Shown here piece after piece: positions 1 through 13,000 of a stretch of 64,000 nt of DNA. A program made the translations under genes and the position numbers. Under the pieces are notes generated by a model, which did no database searches, was not told where the DNA came from, and saw nothing but the letters and a program-made list of their open reading frames with translations. Position 1 is the stretch's first letter; each line of letters begins with the position of its first letter. The stretch lies in contig JAMKCF010000011.1 in assembly GCA_023634235.1 (NCBI GenBank), positions 8,537,218 to 8,601,217 of the forward strand, given 5' to 3'. Origin of the DNA: Pisaster brevispinus (lineage: Eukaryota; Echinodermata; Asteroidea; Forcipulatida; Asteriidae).

Positions 1-400
1 TCTCTCCGGGAAAGAGAGCCCGCTTACATTTATAAATTGACCCGGATTCGGGTTCCGAGGGGCCTGACCCATTTCTAGGTCAATATGACCCATTTCTAGG
101 TCAATATGACCTATTTCTAGGTCAATATGACCCATTTCTAGGTCAATATGACCCATTTCTAGGTCAATAAGACCCATTTCTAGGTCAATAAGACCCATTT
201 CTAGGTCAATATGACCCAGATTACGTGTCAAAAATACCAAGTAAATGTAATGGTCAAAACGAGGCAGAATCCGAACTAAAATCTAATTTTGAAAACCATT
301 TTCCGTATCAGCCTGACCTGGAAACGGGCCACCAGGCAGCCTGGTACTCGGAATCCCGGTCAATTCTGACTCGTTTTTTTTTTTTTTTTTAGAGTGTAGT
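1..400. mobile_element. MITE-like element with GACCC-rich interior, left end possibly outside the window
   Basis: The interior shares 'ggggcctgaccc', 'gcagaatccg' and 'gacctggaaacggg' blocks with 48711-48900, and the right edge ends in 'agagtgtagtg' like that copy. A third relative starts at 59454. The ends (CACTCTnAAAACTCCCGGGT type) are inverted between copies, as expected of a non-autonomous DNA element. A poly-T run (about 374-391) sits just inside the right end. No coding capacity is seen. The family name is not recognised. Confidence 0.5.
65..218. repeat. 21-bp tandem repeat, about 7.3 copies
   Basis: The unit is TGACCCATTTCTAGGTCAATA, repeated at 65, 86, 107, 128, 149, 170 and 191, then a partial copy. 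Copies are nearly identical; the variation is mainly T/A at the ATATGACC versus ATAAGACC step. Each junction forms AGGTCA-N3-TGACCC, an inverted repeat with a 3-bp spacer; the copy at 98-112 is AGGTCAATATGACCT. The array lies inside the MITE-like element. Confidence 0.95.
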
Positions 401-2595
401 GTTAAACCACCTGCACGATCTACTTTTTGAATACCAATGATGATTGTATGGAATTGCGAGTAACAACATCATGTTCAATTTTAATTTCTGGGTTCCAGGA
501 AATGCCGCTTAGCTAACATCCGAATAACCAAAACGCTTATCTTTATATCTTAACGCAGGTGGTATCCAACGTGAATGATTGCTTTTTGTCAAAGAAATTG
601 TGGTTATTGATGAGATGGAAGGCTGCGAGGTGACATGTATTACCAACAGTGCTTATGAAATTGTGTCAAATCCTTTTTGCAATTTAACCTAGACACAGCA
701 AAAATTACCGAAACGTTTTTTATTTTTTGTAAAACCACAATTAGCCACTTATATGAATACTTACAATACATGTACATGTAAACGGTCCCTGAACAAGCCC
801 GTACTCCAACCACCTGCTTGAGATTGAGTGATGAAAACCGGACCAAAAGGTAACCTCAACCGATTGTTTCAAGTTTTCGGTCATTTACCTTAAGGGTTGG
901 CCCATGGGGAGAATATTACGCAGGAAATTGCCCCGAATGCTGAAATATAGCGTCCCACAACAACAGAAGAAGTGTTTTGAACGCTTCGGGGAAAGTCATG
1001 TGGAGAATTAAGTTTTTCAAAAGGAAAACCCTTGAGGAAAAGAAAAGGAAAGCGTCTGAATATCAGCCGGAAGCTTAACAGAGGACACTAAAGGATTAAA
1101 GAGAAACTGTAAATAGTCTCACGCAGTCAGCACACTACATTTCATTAGCCGAGCACAAACTTGGGTCTGGTTTGAGGAATTTTGTGAAACGCCATTATAT
1201 CTTTGAATATTGACGCCACAGGCTGATACAAACCAATGGGGTTGGCAGTTACCATTCACCTAGAAAACAGAGAGGAGTATTTATTACAACTCGTGTTGAA
1301 GATGTAAAAGAGGGAGATATAAATTTAAATTGGCAATAGAAGAATCCAAGTCATGTCTGTACAGTGCACCTCACAAACCTTTCCCCGAAGATCAACTAAA
1401 ATATTTTTGGGGTGGAAATGCTATTTGTTTCTGTAGTCTTTCCTATATTTTGGGTTTAACATTTAAAAGGTTTATCTTTGATTGATCAACTGTTAATGAT
1501 ATTTTTCGGAGCAAAAAACGCATACTCCCTGAAATATTATTCTGCAAGAAGTAAGAGATGGAAGAAGACTTTTTACCCTTAAGTGTATTTGTCCCCTTCT
1601 TCCACGGATGTTTTTGTCAAGCTCCCTTGCCAACCTTAACTCCCATTAATCTGTGCTTGTTAATGTGGGCGGTCTTGCTGATCAAATCAATAGCGTTACT
1701 GAATAGCGTTAGGGAATAATATGGTCAAAGATTCAACAGTTCGCTAGCTTGACGCTGTTCTCTTTGTATCCCGATAGGGGCGTTCTAAAAAGTTGAACAC
1801 TCGAACAAAGAGTTGATAAACTTTCAAGTTGTTCATTTTGTTTATACATATGCAAAGAAGATTGAAAGGACTTAAAAGAATAATACATTATTATTGCTTT
1901 CTTTCATATTACATTTTAGACCGGTAAGCTTGAATGCTAATGCTACCGATCAGTACTTAGTCATAGTGGCCCTGTGGCGGCTTCAGGTGAAATCCTTGTG
2001 AATAATCTGCCAGAGTACAGTTTCTCACACTGTGGTAAGAACACTCATTAATACAGATAGGAAGGACCCAAGGCAAGTTATGATTCCGTTTGAGCACAAA
2101 AACAATTTCGCAAAGGGACGTAATTTACGCATAAAAATAAAGTTAAAAAAGAAAAAAGAACAGAGATAAAAAAAAGAAGACAAAAATATACATACACAAG
2201 GAACACCTGTCTCAAAGTTACCGTAAAAAGGGTCCCTGTAATTTCACGTGCCACAATAATCTAAGACTTTTAACGGGGATTTGAATAGCTTCTTATTCCT
2301 AGCAATATATTCAACAGAAGATGCGTTGCAGATGAAATGAAGTGTACTATGACATCAAGAGGACGGACAAGTTCTTCGTGGATGAAGAAACGTTTTCCAG
2401 ACAGGGTGCACATCAGTAACACACACAATAATCAAAAATAATGATATAAAATAATGATACATACTTATAAGCGATTCCTATCGTTTACCCCACTTAATCT
2501 TTCCAATAATCACCCATGGTAAACTTTTTCAGATATAAAAAATTACATACAAATATCGAGTGCATGTGAGTGCACTGTCACGGAATATAATCAAG
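401..2595. other. No gene seen; ordinary AT-rich sequence
   Basis: Only short open frames with no recognisable protein features occur. A-rich patches lie at about 2130-2190. No tRNA-like boxes, long inverted repeats or tandem arrays were noticed. Confidence 0.5.
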
Positions 2596-2982
2596 AGTAA
2601 AACTAGACATTCAGTTTTTGTTTACTACAAAAACAAGGTGTTCGTGATCGATGCCATCAAATTATGATTGAACAAGATTTCATTTTATCAACCCTATTTG
2701 TGGTTCAGGAGTAAGATTTTGTTCCAATATAAATCTTCAACTTCCGGTTTGAACCAAAACTTAGGTCAAATGAGGTCATACTGTGTAGCGCTAGGTAAGT
2801 CCTAGGAGCTCTCTGTAATGCCGTGTAGTTGATTAAAATACAATGTGTGGTTGGGGAGTTATGATTGTTTCAAGTATTGAATTTGATCATCCGGTTCGAA
2901 CCGGAAATCAAGGTCGAAGGGCATGACATTTTGTGTAGCGTCTCTTCACTTGTTATCTACCATCCAAATGATGCATAGATTG

Positions 2983-3478
2983 TAAAAATCAAATGTGTGG
3001 TTCAGAAGTTATGATTTTTTGAAACATGAAATTCAACTTCCGGCTTGAACCGGAAGTTAAGGTCAAATGGGTCATATTTTGTGTAGCGCGTGTTTAATTT
3101 ATCAATACCGTTCAGACGACGTATGGATTGTAACAATCCATTGTGTGGTTAAGGAGTTATGAATTTTTCAAATATTACACGGACTACCATTATTTGGATG
3201 TGCAATATACAATGAAATAGCGAGCGACGTAAAAATCCAATGTGTGGTTCAGAAGTTATGATTTTTTAAAACATTAAATTTCAACTTCCGATTTGAACCG
3301 GAAGTTAAGGTCAAACGGGTCAGAATTTGTGTACCGCGTGTTTAATTTATCAATACCGTTCAGACGACGTATGGATTGTAACAATCCATTGTGTGGTTAA
3401 GGAGTTATGAATTTTTCAAATATTACACGGACTACCATTATTTGGATGTGCAATATACAATGAAATAGCGAGCGACGC
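2983..3478. repeat. 248-bp tandem duplication inside the composite repeat
   Basis: The sequence from 'atgtgtggttcagaagttatg' to 'gcgagcgacg' occurs twice head to tail (about 2983-3230 and 3231-3478). The offset is about 248 bp and there are few mismatches, so the duplication is younger than the divergent palindrome copies around it. Confidence 0.85.
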
Positions 3479-5940
3479 CAAATGTATTCCTGTAGGTGGC
3501 TTTACAGTTTCAATCAAAGATCGTATAGCGCCGTAGGTGCTAACGATCTTTGGTTTCAATACAGACACGTTAACTTAAACAACGCGCGCAAAGTACATGT
3601 GGCTGTATGGACGTGTAGCGAGACCTTGACTACACGTGCATCGTACACGTGCATCGTACACGTGCGTGGCTGGTACAGGTTTGACATACATTGTATTTAC
3701 GTGTAGGCCTACACTACCGTGCGTTGTCGTACAAGGTCGTTCAACAGACACAAGCGCATTGACGTCAAGTGTGAACCAAATGCAAAGGTTAAAATGCTAT
3801 AATCTCTGTGCAAAAGTTTCGGCAGGATAACTCATCTATAGTCTAATGCAAAATTCAGGGTTAAAATGTTACGTAGTTTTTGAGGTTTTTAATTTTTGAA
3901 ATTTTCAACTTCCGGTTTGAACCGGAAGTCAAGTTCAAATGGGGTCATGTTGTGTGAAGCGTTTGTTGACCTTTTAACGACCAATCCGATGATGTGTAGA
4001 TTGTAAAAATCCGACATGTGGTTCATGAGTTATGATTTTTTTCAAATATTAAACTTTGATTTAATGTAATTCAATACCAGGTGACGTCATTATGACATAA
4101 TCAAGTTTGTGTCGTCTTGATGCTAAGATTTAAGTGTCCGATGAGTTTCAATGTTCAGGTAACTTTTAATCTTGAGTTATGCCGTAAAAAAGCCCAAAAC
4201 ATGATTTTTTAAAGGAAAATCAACGAAGGCAAACTTCGACCCAGGGTAACGACCCGGAAGTTAAGGTCATACGATTTTGACGTTAACTTTTCAAATGATG
4301 CCTTAGTCTTGATCTATCATATGCCCAATTATGAACATCATACCTTTGAAATTAACGAAGATACAGCGAATAGAAAAAGGTCAATTTTTAACTTTAAAAA
4401 CCTTGTAATTCGACACCCGATGACGTCATCATAACGTCATAAAGTCTGTGCCGTCCTCATGTCAAGGTTCAATTGTTTGATGAGTTTCAAGGTCAAAATC
4501 AATTTTAATTTTGAGTTATGACCAAAATTTAAAAAAGACCACAAAGGCAGACTTTGACCTTCCGTTAAGACCGGAAGTGTAGGTCATACGATTTTGGCGT
4601 TAACTTTTCAAATGTTGCCCCAATCTTGATGTACCAGATGCCCAATTATGAGTTTCATAGCTTTGAAATTGAAGATACAGCACTTTGAAAATGGTCATTT
4701 TCGATTTTAAAAACCTTGTAATTCGACACCTGATGACGTCATCATGACGTCATGACAACTGTGTCGTCCTCATATTAGGGTTCAATTGTCGTATGAGTTT
4801 CAAGGTTCAATTCAGTTTCAATCTTGAGTTATGCTGTAGAGAAGAGTTCGGGAGAAGAAGATGGAGAAGAAACTAGACATACAGTGTTTGTAAACAACAA
4901 ACACACAGGTGTTCATGAGTGATGTCAGATTGTGATTGAATGAACTGGTGACGACATTTTACCATATCAACCCAATGCCTGGTTTAGAAGTTAGATTGTT
5001 TTCCAATTTAATACTTCAACTGCCGGTTTAAACTGGAAGTCGAGGTCAAATTGGGTCACTCTTTGTTTAGCGTTTGTGAAGACAATTACGTCTTTTTTTA
5101 CGATGATTTATATATTATAAAAATCTAATGTTTGGTTACAATTGAAATATGAATTTTGAACTTCCGGTTTCGACCGGAAGTAAAGGTCAAATGGGGTCGC
5201 ATTCTGTGTAAGATTTGTTTAATACTTCAAAAGCTTTTAGATGGTGCAAAGATCATGTATGTAGCAAATATGGTTCTTGAGATATGACTATTTTAATATA
5301 AAACTTCAATTTGATGTAATGACGTCATCGATGACGTCATCATTCCAGATTTTTTATTTTGTTATGTACACACTGTGATCTAGGTATATAGTAAGTTTCA
5401 AGTCCGTACAAGCTTTAATTTTGGAGATAGCAAAATTAAAAAAAATTCGACCTCGTCTATGATTTTCGTTGTGACGTAGCTATGACGTCATATATCATAT
5501 TTCTAGAATGCTCATGAGCTAAACAAAATATTATGCATTGAAAGTTTGTTCATATTTTATTTCACCTAGGCTCCAGAGCCTAAAATAACATAATTTTTAC
5601 TTTAACTTCCGGTTTCGACCGGAATCAAAGGTCAAATGAGGTCACGATGTGCATTCAAAATGTACAACATTTCAAGACCTTTTATATGCAACAAAGATCT
5701 TGTATGTAGCATCTTTAGTTCTCAAGATATGAGTTTTTCAATTTATTAGACTTTTTTTTTACAGTAATGACGTAATCGATGACGTCATCAACCCAAAAAA
5801 GATTCTGTTCCGTCTAGACACCAAAGTCTAAGTGCATGCCAAGTTTCAAGTCTTTACGACCCTTACTTTTTGCGAAAGTTGCGAGAGAAGGTTCAGTGGG
5901 AAAGAAGAAGACGAGGAAAAAATAACAGAACAATAACAAT

Positions 5941-6062
5941 AGGTTTTCGGGCGGAATGCCCGAACACCTAAAAAAAAAACAGAACAAAAACAAGAGGTGT
6001 TCGTGCATGTATTGCACGAACACCTAACAAGAGGTGTTCGTGCACATATTGCACGAACACCT
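5941..6062. repeat. Three successive perfect-stem hairpins of about 30 bp
   Basis: Hairpins lie at 5941-5969, 5995-6025 and 6032-6062. The second and third have 12-bp perfect stems, AGGTGTTCGTGC paired with GCACGAACACCT, with 7-base loops. The first has the related arm AGGTTTTCGGGC. The same AGGTGTTCGTG string appears as a single arm at about 2636 and, as AGGTGTTCATG, at about 4908, linking the hairpins to the starts of the two modules. Confidence 0.85.
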
Positions 6063-6065
6063 AAT

Positions 6066-6950
6066 GAACAATCCAAATCTGCGACAATGCACAAACGAAA
6101 CGCATTTAATGTCTGTATAACATTACTCACATACAGACCCTTGTCATTAACAATTTTTTTTACAATCAACACAAATTATGCACAACAACTCGTATATCAA
6201 ACACTCTAAAATCTCATTACGTAAAGTTTAAAACTTCTCAAATTATAAGTCTTGGGAATTTTTCTCGCCCTTTGAAAGAATAAATTCTTATTATATGCAT
6301 TTATTTAAATTATAATTTAAATGTAAAAGACAACAAGCAGACACTGGGCCGTTAATTGACGTTGGCTTGTTCAGTTTGATCAACCTGTTGTTAGCGTCAT
6401 TGAAAAAAGACCATAATGTATTGATTCAAATCATACTGAAGATATTTAGTCTGTGTTCACAGTGAAGTTCGTTGTTATTAGTTGCAACCGCTACACTAAG
6501 GGGACAGGTGACTGACTTTGATCGACGACTGGCAAAAGCGATTCCTCATGTCGGGTCATACAGAGATTAATGGGAGAAAACAAATGCATTCAACATCAGA
6601 TGTTTTTGAAACTACTTTTTCAAAATTGCTTACTCGCTGAAGTGTGACTTCTTCTACTTGCAAACGTAATTATGTAAATACAATATGCATGGATAACGAC
6701 ACCCAGTAGATCGTTTCAAAAGACGAGCTTTACTGCAATGAGACACTAAACTGTCTCATCTCTATTTTAAACATATTAAACGCAAAACGATCACTATCGA
6801 AAACAGACAACGACAAAAATACCACTTATCTATTAGATGAATATTCTACTGGAATCACAAAAAGTACAAAAAAACCGAAAATGTTCTTGTTTATTACACC
6901 TTTAAGATTTGATTTGTTAAAGACAGTAAATGCTATCGTCGGCGACAGCG
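6066..6950. other. No gene seen
   Basis: AT-rich sequence with only short frames and no recognisable repeat. Confidence 0.5.
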
Positions 6951-6954
6951 ACAT

Positions 6955-6987
6955 CAACTGCAACAGCAACAGCAACAGCAACAGCAT

Positions 6988-7035
<48 letters not shown>

Positions 7036-7043
7036 AAGCAACA
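6955..7043. repeat. (CAACAG)n microsatellite
   Basis: About 14 hexamer copies with a few substitutions. Frames through it on both strands are low-complexity translations, not genes. Confidence 0.95.
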
Positions 7044-10000
7044 CCACACTTATAAGAAATTTCCCTTCCTGCAGAGGCAAGCGGGATATATTTCCCTCTC
7101 ATATAATTATTGTCTGAAGTTGAGGAAGACACAACAAAAATCATTCTGTTCTTATTTTGGATGCCACTATAAAAAAAACAGAAGAAAATAAAATCCAGCA
7201 GGGATTCGTTCATGAAAGAAAAGTAACAGTTTTCGTTTTCTTTAATTTTGTTTTGTGTCATTGGTGAGTCTATTTTGATGGATATATTTATTGAAAAATG
7301 TAAGATGGCATTTATTTAACCTTTATTTTTGGAAAACAGTGATTTACGTTCCACTTAACTCACGGTTTCTAAACTGAAATTTTACTTTTTTGTTCAATAC
7401 AAGCACAAGAACCCACAAAAAAACCCACAACAACAACAACAAAAGCACCACAAGAAGGAAATTCAAAGTTGGTTTTGTGTTCAAATTGTGTTTTAAGTTA
7501 GTATTATAAACGGTTAATTAAAACCAATGTTTTCTTAAAAGACATAAATCAGACCTTTAAACAACGGGTTCAGGGGCCTATCGGGGTACAATTTTCATTT
7601 ACGTTACCATATGTTCATTAGCTTCCAACAAATAAGGGTTTCTTTTTCTTCTTCTTTTTTACAAATTGTTCATCGTTGCACACAAGTGAATATGTTATTA
7701 CTGGCTGGTACAATGATTAGAAGTAAATCGTGGTACAAAGATACTGAGATTGGAATACAGTATTGACTTGCACTCAAGTACAAATCATAAGATCCTAAGT
7801 CAATTTTCTTTTGTTCCCGCTTCGTTTACTCTCAAGGGGTTTGGCCGTTGTGTAACTCCAAGACGATACTCATCGTAGTACAATATTATCTCAAGCTATA
7901 CGTGGTTATTGCCACTTTCAAATTAATTGACACTCAGGATTTTCTATGCATTGATGCAAAGTCAGAAAAATATTAAGCTATAATAAACTTGTTTGCCCTT
8001 AAAAAGAAAGTATTGGAAAGACTGTTCAACCAACAAATTACACTTGACAATCTGACAGTCATACTTTTGAACAAACATGTTTCCGATTGAGCAATGGATT
8101 GCTGAAGATCAGAAAAGGAATTATAAGATTATGTAAAAAAATAAAAAATAAAAAATAAAATAAAATAAAATAAAACCGTTAAAAACAACTGCTTTGCGTT
8201 GTTTTTGATAAAATGTGTTCACCGAATTCGATCAAACATACACACGTAGTGTTTGACGTATTTGTGTATTGTAAATTGTATACTGATGTAAATATTCTTG
8301 CACACGTTGCTGCTGAGTCAAGGTTTGAATGCGTGCGTCGATATAAGCGATACACATTTTTCTATGGCGAGGATAAACTGCAGATGTTTTCGTTAATAAC
8401 CACACATCCTCCCCATTTATCGCCTCAAGAACTGGTAAAGAACTAAACAACAACTTGATTGAATTTCACAAATATCTGCAGTGGAACGTGGAGTAACTAT
8501 ACATCACCTTACCCAACCATAAACAATTATTCAGGCTGTCCCAGCTTTGATATAGCCGACACAGATGGTGCGTTGAATGATAATGAGGGTAGTTCTAAGG
8601 CCAACAACTGTGCGCGTTGCAAGCTGATGAGGGCACCTATAACATCAATTACTGAACAAATACCAGTACTGGTTCCGTGTATAGTTATTCGAATCTCATC
8701 AAACTTTGCTTCAAATCGATAAAGCTAGTTAAGATAACTGTTTTTGTGTGTGTGTAAAACAAGAGGTTGACTTACATAATTTCAGACTATGAAACTAACT
8801 TTGCAAACTGTTCATAAAACCTGTGCTGGGAATTGAAACTATTGTGATTTCAAAATTGTTGATTTCATCGTTTGAACCAAAAGATAACCTAAGTAAAACT
8901 TTGTCACTAAGAAACAAATGGTTCAGATTATTCTGTCATTAACCTCCGTTCGGTTACACTAACTGGAAAGGGGAAACGAAATGACTGCACTGTGACAGGG
9001 CAATTTGGAAACATTGCTTAAGTTTCGGCTCCAGCTTAAGAACCGTCCGCATGTTTGGAGTCACGAGCAAAAAGTGTACGTGTCGGAAACGACTGATTGA
9101 GCCCGAGCCTGAATTGAAGCCCTGAGTTTCAAAAGGACCTACAATTCACAAGAAACGCTAGTTGAAACGTCAACAATTACTTGGGAATTTACCAGAAGTA
9201 GTTAATAATGAACTATCTGCTCACAAGAAGCCGAGTTGTGTTATCTTTACAGTTACCAAAGTTAACACTTTCACAACATGCCCTCACAGACTTTCTCCGC
9301 GCGATATATACAACCGATGAAACATAATGACAGTTGTGAATAATAGATGATGTGCTCATTTGGCCTGGTGTTGCCGTAATGATTTTCTTCTGTCCACAAC
9401 CACCTTTCATGAACCGACAACCGTGGAATGCAACACACAAAGCTTTAATTGAAAGTACGACAGTTGAATGCTCCGCTGTCTCAACTTCAGCACAGCTTTG
9501 TTTTTCTGTAATACTCTCTACTCCTCTTCCGTGGATCGCAAAATAATAAAGCAAAAAAAACCCAACTTGACTGCTACAATGTTGTTAGAACTGTAGATTC
9601 AGAAGAATTTAAGTACACAGTTTAAGTTTTTTAATATTCAGCTACAATTGATGGTGCATGGAGTGCCTTTGGTGTTGCCGCCTGTTTAAACAATTTTGCT
9701 TTTCGTCGCATCCTTGCACACAAAGCGGAAGTGATTTATCATTTCTGAATCAAAATTGAATTGTAAAGTTGTAAGATTGTATCTCTTCCTTCGTTGAACC
9801 CCTCTTTAGAAATCGCTTCTTGCCTTGGATTGATATTAGTAAGACACGGACCGGTAACACACTTGTTGACGAATAACTGTCTGACGTTGGATCTGATAAA
9901 GTGCTCAAAGCTCGCAGTTTTGTAAACGGAGCGACCGAAAACTGTCCTGGTGAGGGCCGAGTCTAATGTTTAATGGTTTGAATCGTAATAGAAGTGGGTT

Positions 10001-13000
10001 CATAAGAGGTAAAGTGGCATTGATATGTTTTCAAAGGGTTCCACGGATGGGACTTTAAAATTAGAATAGTACTATTCGATTGCTATCACTTCAGCGCTTG
10101 ATCACACCAAACGAGCTTATCAAAGCTATCTTTAGTTTTGCGACAAAACTAAGTTTGAATTACCCTTGTAGGAGCTATTTCATATAACACCTTGTACGGG
10201 TTAAAAGATGATGCAGCACAACCTGCAAACAATCATGCATGGGTTAACCCCTCCCCTGAACGGTACTATGTTAAACTGAGACACATCCGAGATACCATTA
10301 TTATGAGATATCATTAATATCGTTAACATTCGAGATAATTATATCGAAACGATGGTCTAATTAAACAAAATATTTTTACTTTGAGATTAGCTGCCAATTT
10401 TATTCAGTTCTGTGGGACGCTTCGTCACGAAAGAGTCCCCCCATCCCCGCTCCGCCCTGCACAGCCCCCGCCCGATCCCCTTACACGGGCGTAATGGAAT
10501 TAGAGGTGCTACGAAATGTTTTCAAAGTGATTGCCATAGGCTAACGGGACACTGGGACAGCTATATAACACGAGAACATGTTGTAAATGCGGGTTCAACA
10601 ATATTTGGCTTCGAGGTAAATTGTTTTCTATGAAAATGGGAACGCCTTGGAGATGATTCGACCCCTTCCGTAAAAACGTGTAGGACTTATTCATTCATCA
10701 CCCACCAGGATTTAAACAAGAGTACACGGCTTGCATGAAAACAAAATGTGCACTGTGAAATCAGAAGGTATCTTCACTGTTGTTGTTGCAGGTCTTTTAA
10801 TTGTTGGGGGATTAAGATACTCGGTGAGGTAGACACACTAAAACCTTATCATGTGGGCTTTTTGGTGGGAAATTACGCCTTTCTTGTTGATTTTGTGACA
10901 AAGTTTTATGCGACTCCGAGGAGAGTCGGAGGTGGGTTGTTGTTTCAACTGTTTTAATTAAGTGTGTTTGTTTGTGTTTATTGGTGTTAGGGCAGAGTTG
11001 CCAAACAGACCACGTGGGGCGTGAATAGAGATAATGTGCAAGGATGACGTCACAATCGTTATTAATAACGTCACATCAATTCATAAAAATAGCGTTACAT
11101 TACATTTTTCTCGATTTATGACTGTGGGTGTAAAATCTTGTGTAAACATTTAAAGAATATTTGAATTGATTTCTAGTATTAGTTCAGTAAAGGGTACTAG
11201 CATTATTTTCAATATACACATATTTTTTACTATTCACAGAAAATTACCTTTATGTCAAACTTAAACAAATACTAATAATAAATAAAAAGCAAATCGGTTT
11301 TGTACAAATTGTACAATTGTATTCATTACTGTTAATATTAACAGCAAGTTTCATGAACACGTTATAAAGTTTCGTCATTACACTAATTAGCATGACCGAT
11401 GTATCACTGGATTTGCCATTTTGCGTTTTCCACGAAGCGACACACCATGATTCGCCACGGTTTCCAATGATATACATAGCGCTGGCACGGAGCCAAACTG
11501 GCGTGGTACGACTTTTGCGTCGTCACGAAGTGACTTTACCTATCGTACCTACTGAAGGTTAGCGTTTTCACTAAGTATCTCCACTGTTATTGGTTTGTAC
11601 ACAGTACAATGTTTTTTTTCCACTACGGAGTGACGTGTTTAGAAATATCTACTCATTAAAACCGATGCAAGAATGGGAACATAAACAGTTCTGTTCTAAT
11701 GGAGAAGTCAGCTTTATTTTTGTCTTTTAAGCAGTCACAGAAGCAGCAGTTCGAAAAAAATTCAACTTCAGCCGTGGTTGTATCTGAGCATATAATGTCA
11801 GTTCGTGGGAGCAGCAAGGAATTGATCAAAAAGAAGGTTCACAACCGATTTGATGGTATATTATAGCTGTACGAGTTTTTATGTGTTTTTTGGTGTGTTT
11901 TTTTTCTGGTGTTCTTGTTGTCTACTGTCTTGTTTTTCCGCTTAGATGTTTTTTTGTTGTGAAAAAGAAGAAAAGAAATCCCCAAAACAACAACAACAAT
12001 AACAAATATATTAAAAAACCACCCCAAAAACCCAAACAAACAAAACAAAAGACAAAAAACTATTGTACACATTTTTGCAGGTAGACTAAACTCACTTGCC
12101 ATTTTCAGAAATAATACAGTCAAGTACTGTTATTCAAAAAATGGTTTGCCCGAGGTACATGGATTTGCATCGGCAAATCATCAGTAAGTTTTGCTATGTA
12201 ATCTTGTCCACATTGGTAGATTAGGGGATTATATATGGTATCCAATGAGCGTAAACTTGAGCTCGATTGCTTCACATTCCCATTATAATACTCTCACATG
12301 AATACAAGGAATACATTTAAACTTATTCTAGACCTTAATTGACTTTTCTTGCAAATTGTAAAAAATAATTTATATCAGACTATTCGGAACTCATGACATT
12401 TGGGTTTTGTTTTGCTAAAGTTAAACAAAAAGAAAAAAGTGTTGTTGGAAGAAGTGGTCCACATTTATTTTTTTAAACGAGTTTATTCTCGGAGAGATAA
12501 TTTGTCATGAAAGCATGGATGGTCCAATGTGCGTTCATTTTTAAAATTTTAGAGAAAGCAAAACAGTACTTTGTGGACACCAATGAAAATACAACCATGC
12601 AGTCGTTAAATGTACAAGTTTATTATCTGAAATAGAAAAAGAGAGTGGGTGCAAGTATTGGCTGTTTTACGAACAAACTTCAAACCAGACCTTTAATAAA
12701 CTATAACCCTTGCTTTAAAAGCCTTTAGAGAGGTTCCGATCACAGTATCAAGTGATCTTTTTCAGTTCCATGACTTAAAGTTTAAATTACCCTTTTTTTC
12801 AGGGATCTCATATAATGAATATATTATTGAAATCGATCGCCAAGGGAGAATAGTAAACAAGATACCATAGTTAATAGTCCATTCGGATAAGGTAAGAAGT
12901 TGACAAGTTGATTCACACAAAGTCTCGAATATCTTGGCTGTTGTGTACCATAGTTTCATTTATGTTCCAATGAATACATAATTAATACACCTTATTAATA

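Larger units (their letters stand above)
2600..6065. repeat. Composite repeat: CTTCCGG palindromes, TGACGTCA sites and terminal hairpins
   Basis: About ten degenerate copies of a palindrome of the form CTTCCGGTTTGAACCGGAAG occur (near 2741, 2892, 3045, 3288, 3909, 4248, 4558, 5028, 5161 and 5604). They are usually followed by AAGGTCAAATGGGGTCA-type sequence. Between 4.08 and 5.79 kb there are repeated TGACGTCA palindromes (4083, 4423, 4733, 5320, 5780). Two starts share ACTAGACAT followed by a hairpin or near-hairpin (2602 and 4872). A related start, ACTAGACAC plus GTGTTTGTGAACAAACAC, is at 62075. The block closes with three hairpins (5941-6062). No protein-coding frame is apparent. The family is not recognised; the layout suggests nested or tandem non-autonomous elements. 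Confidence 0.7.

Noticed and set aside
65..218. CRISPR array
   Set aside because: Direct tandem 21-bp units without unique spacers, in eukaryotic DNA.
2600..6065. Helitron
   Set aside because: Terminal hairpins are suggestive, but no TC start, no CTRR end after the hairpin and no Rep/helicase frame were seen.
6826..7261. Asn-Ser, Leu and Val-Ala repeat frames
   Set aside because: Produced by the CAACAG microsatellite.
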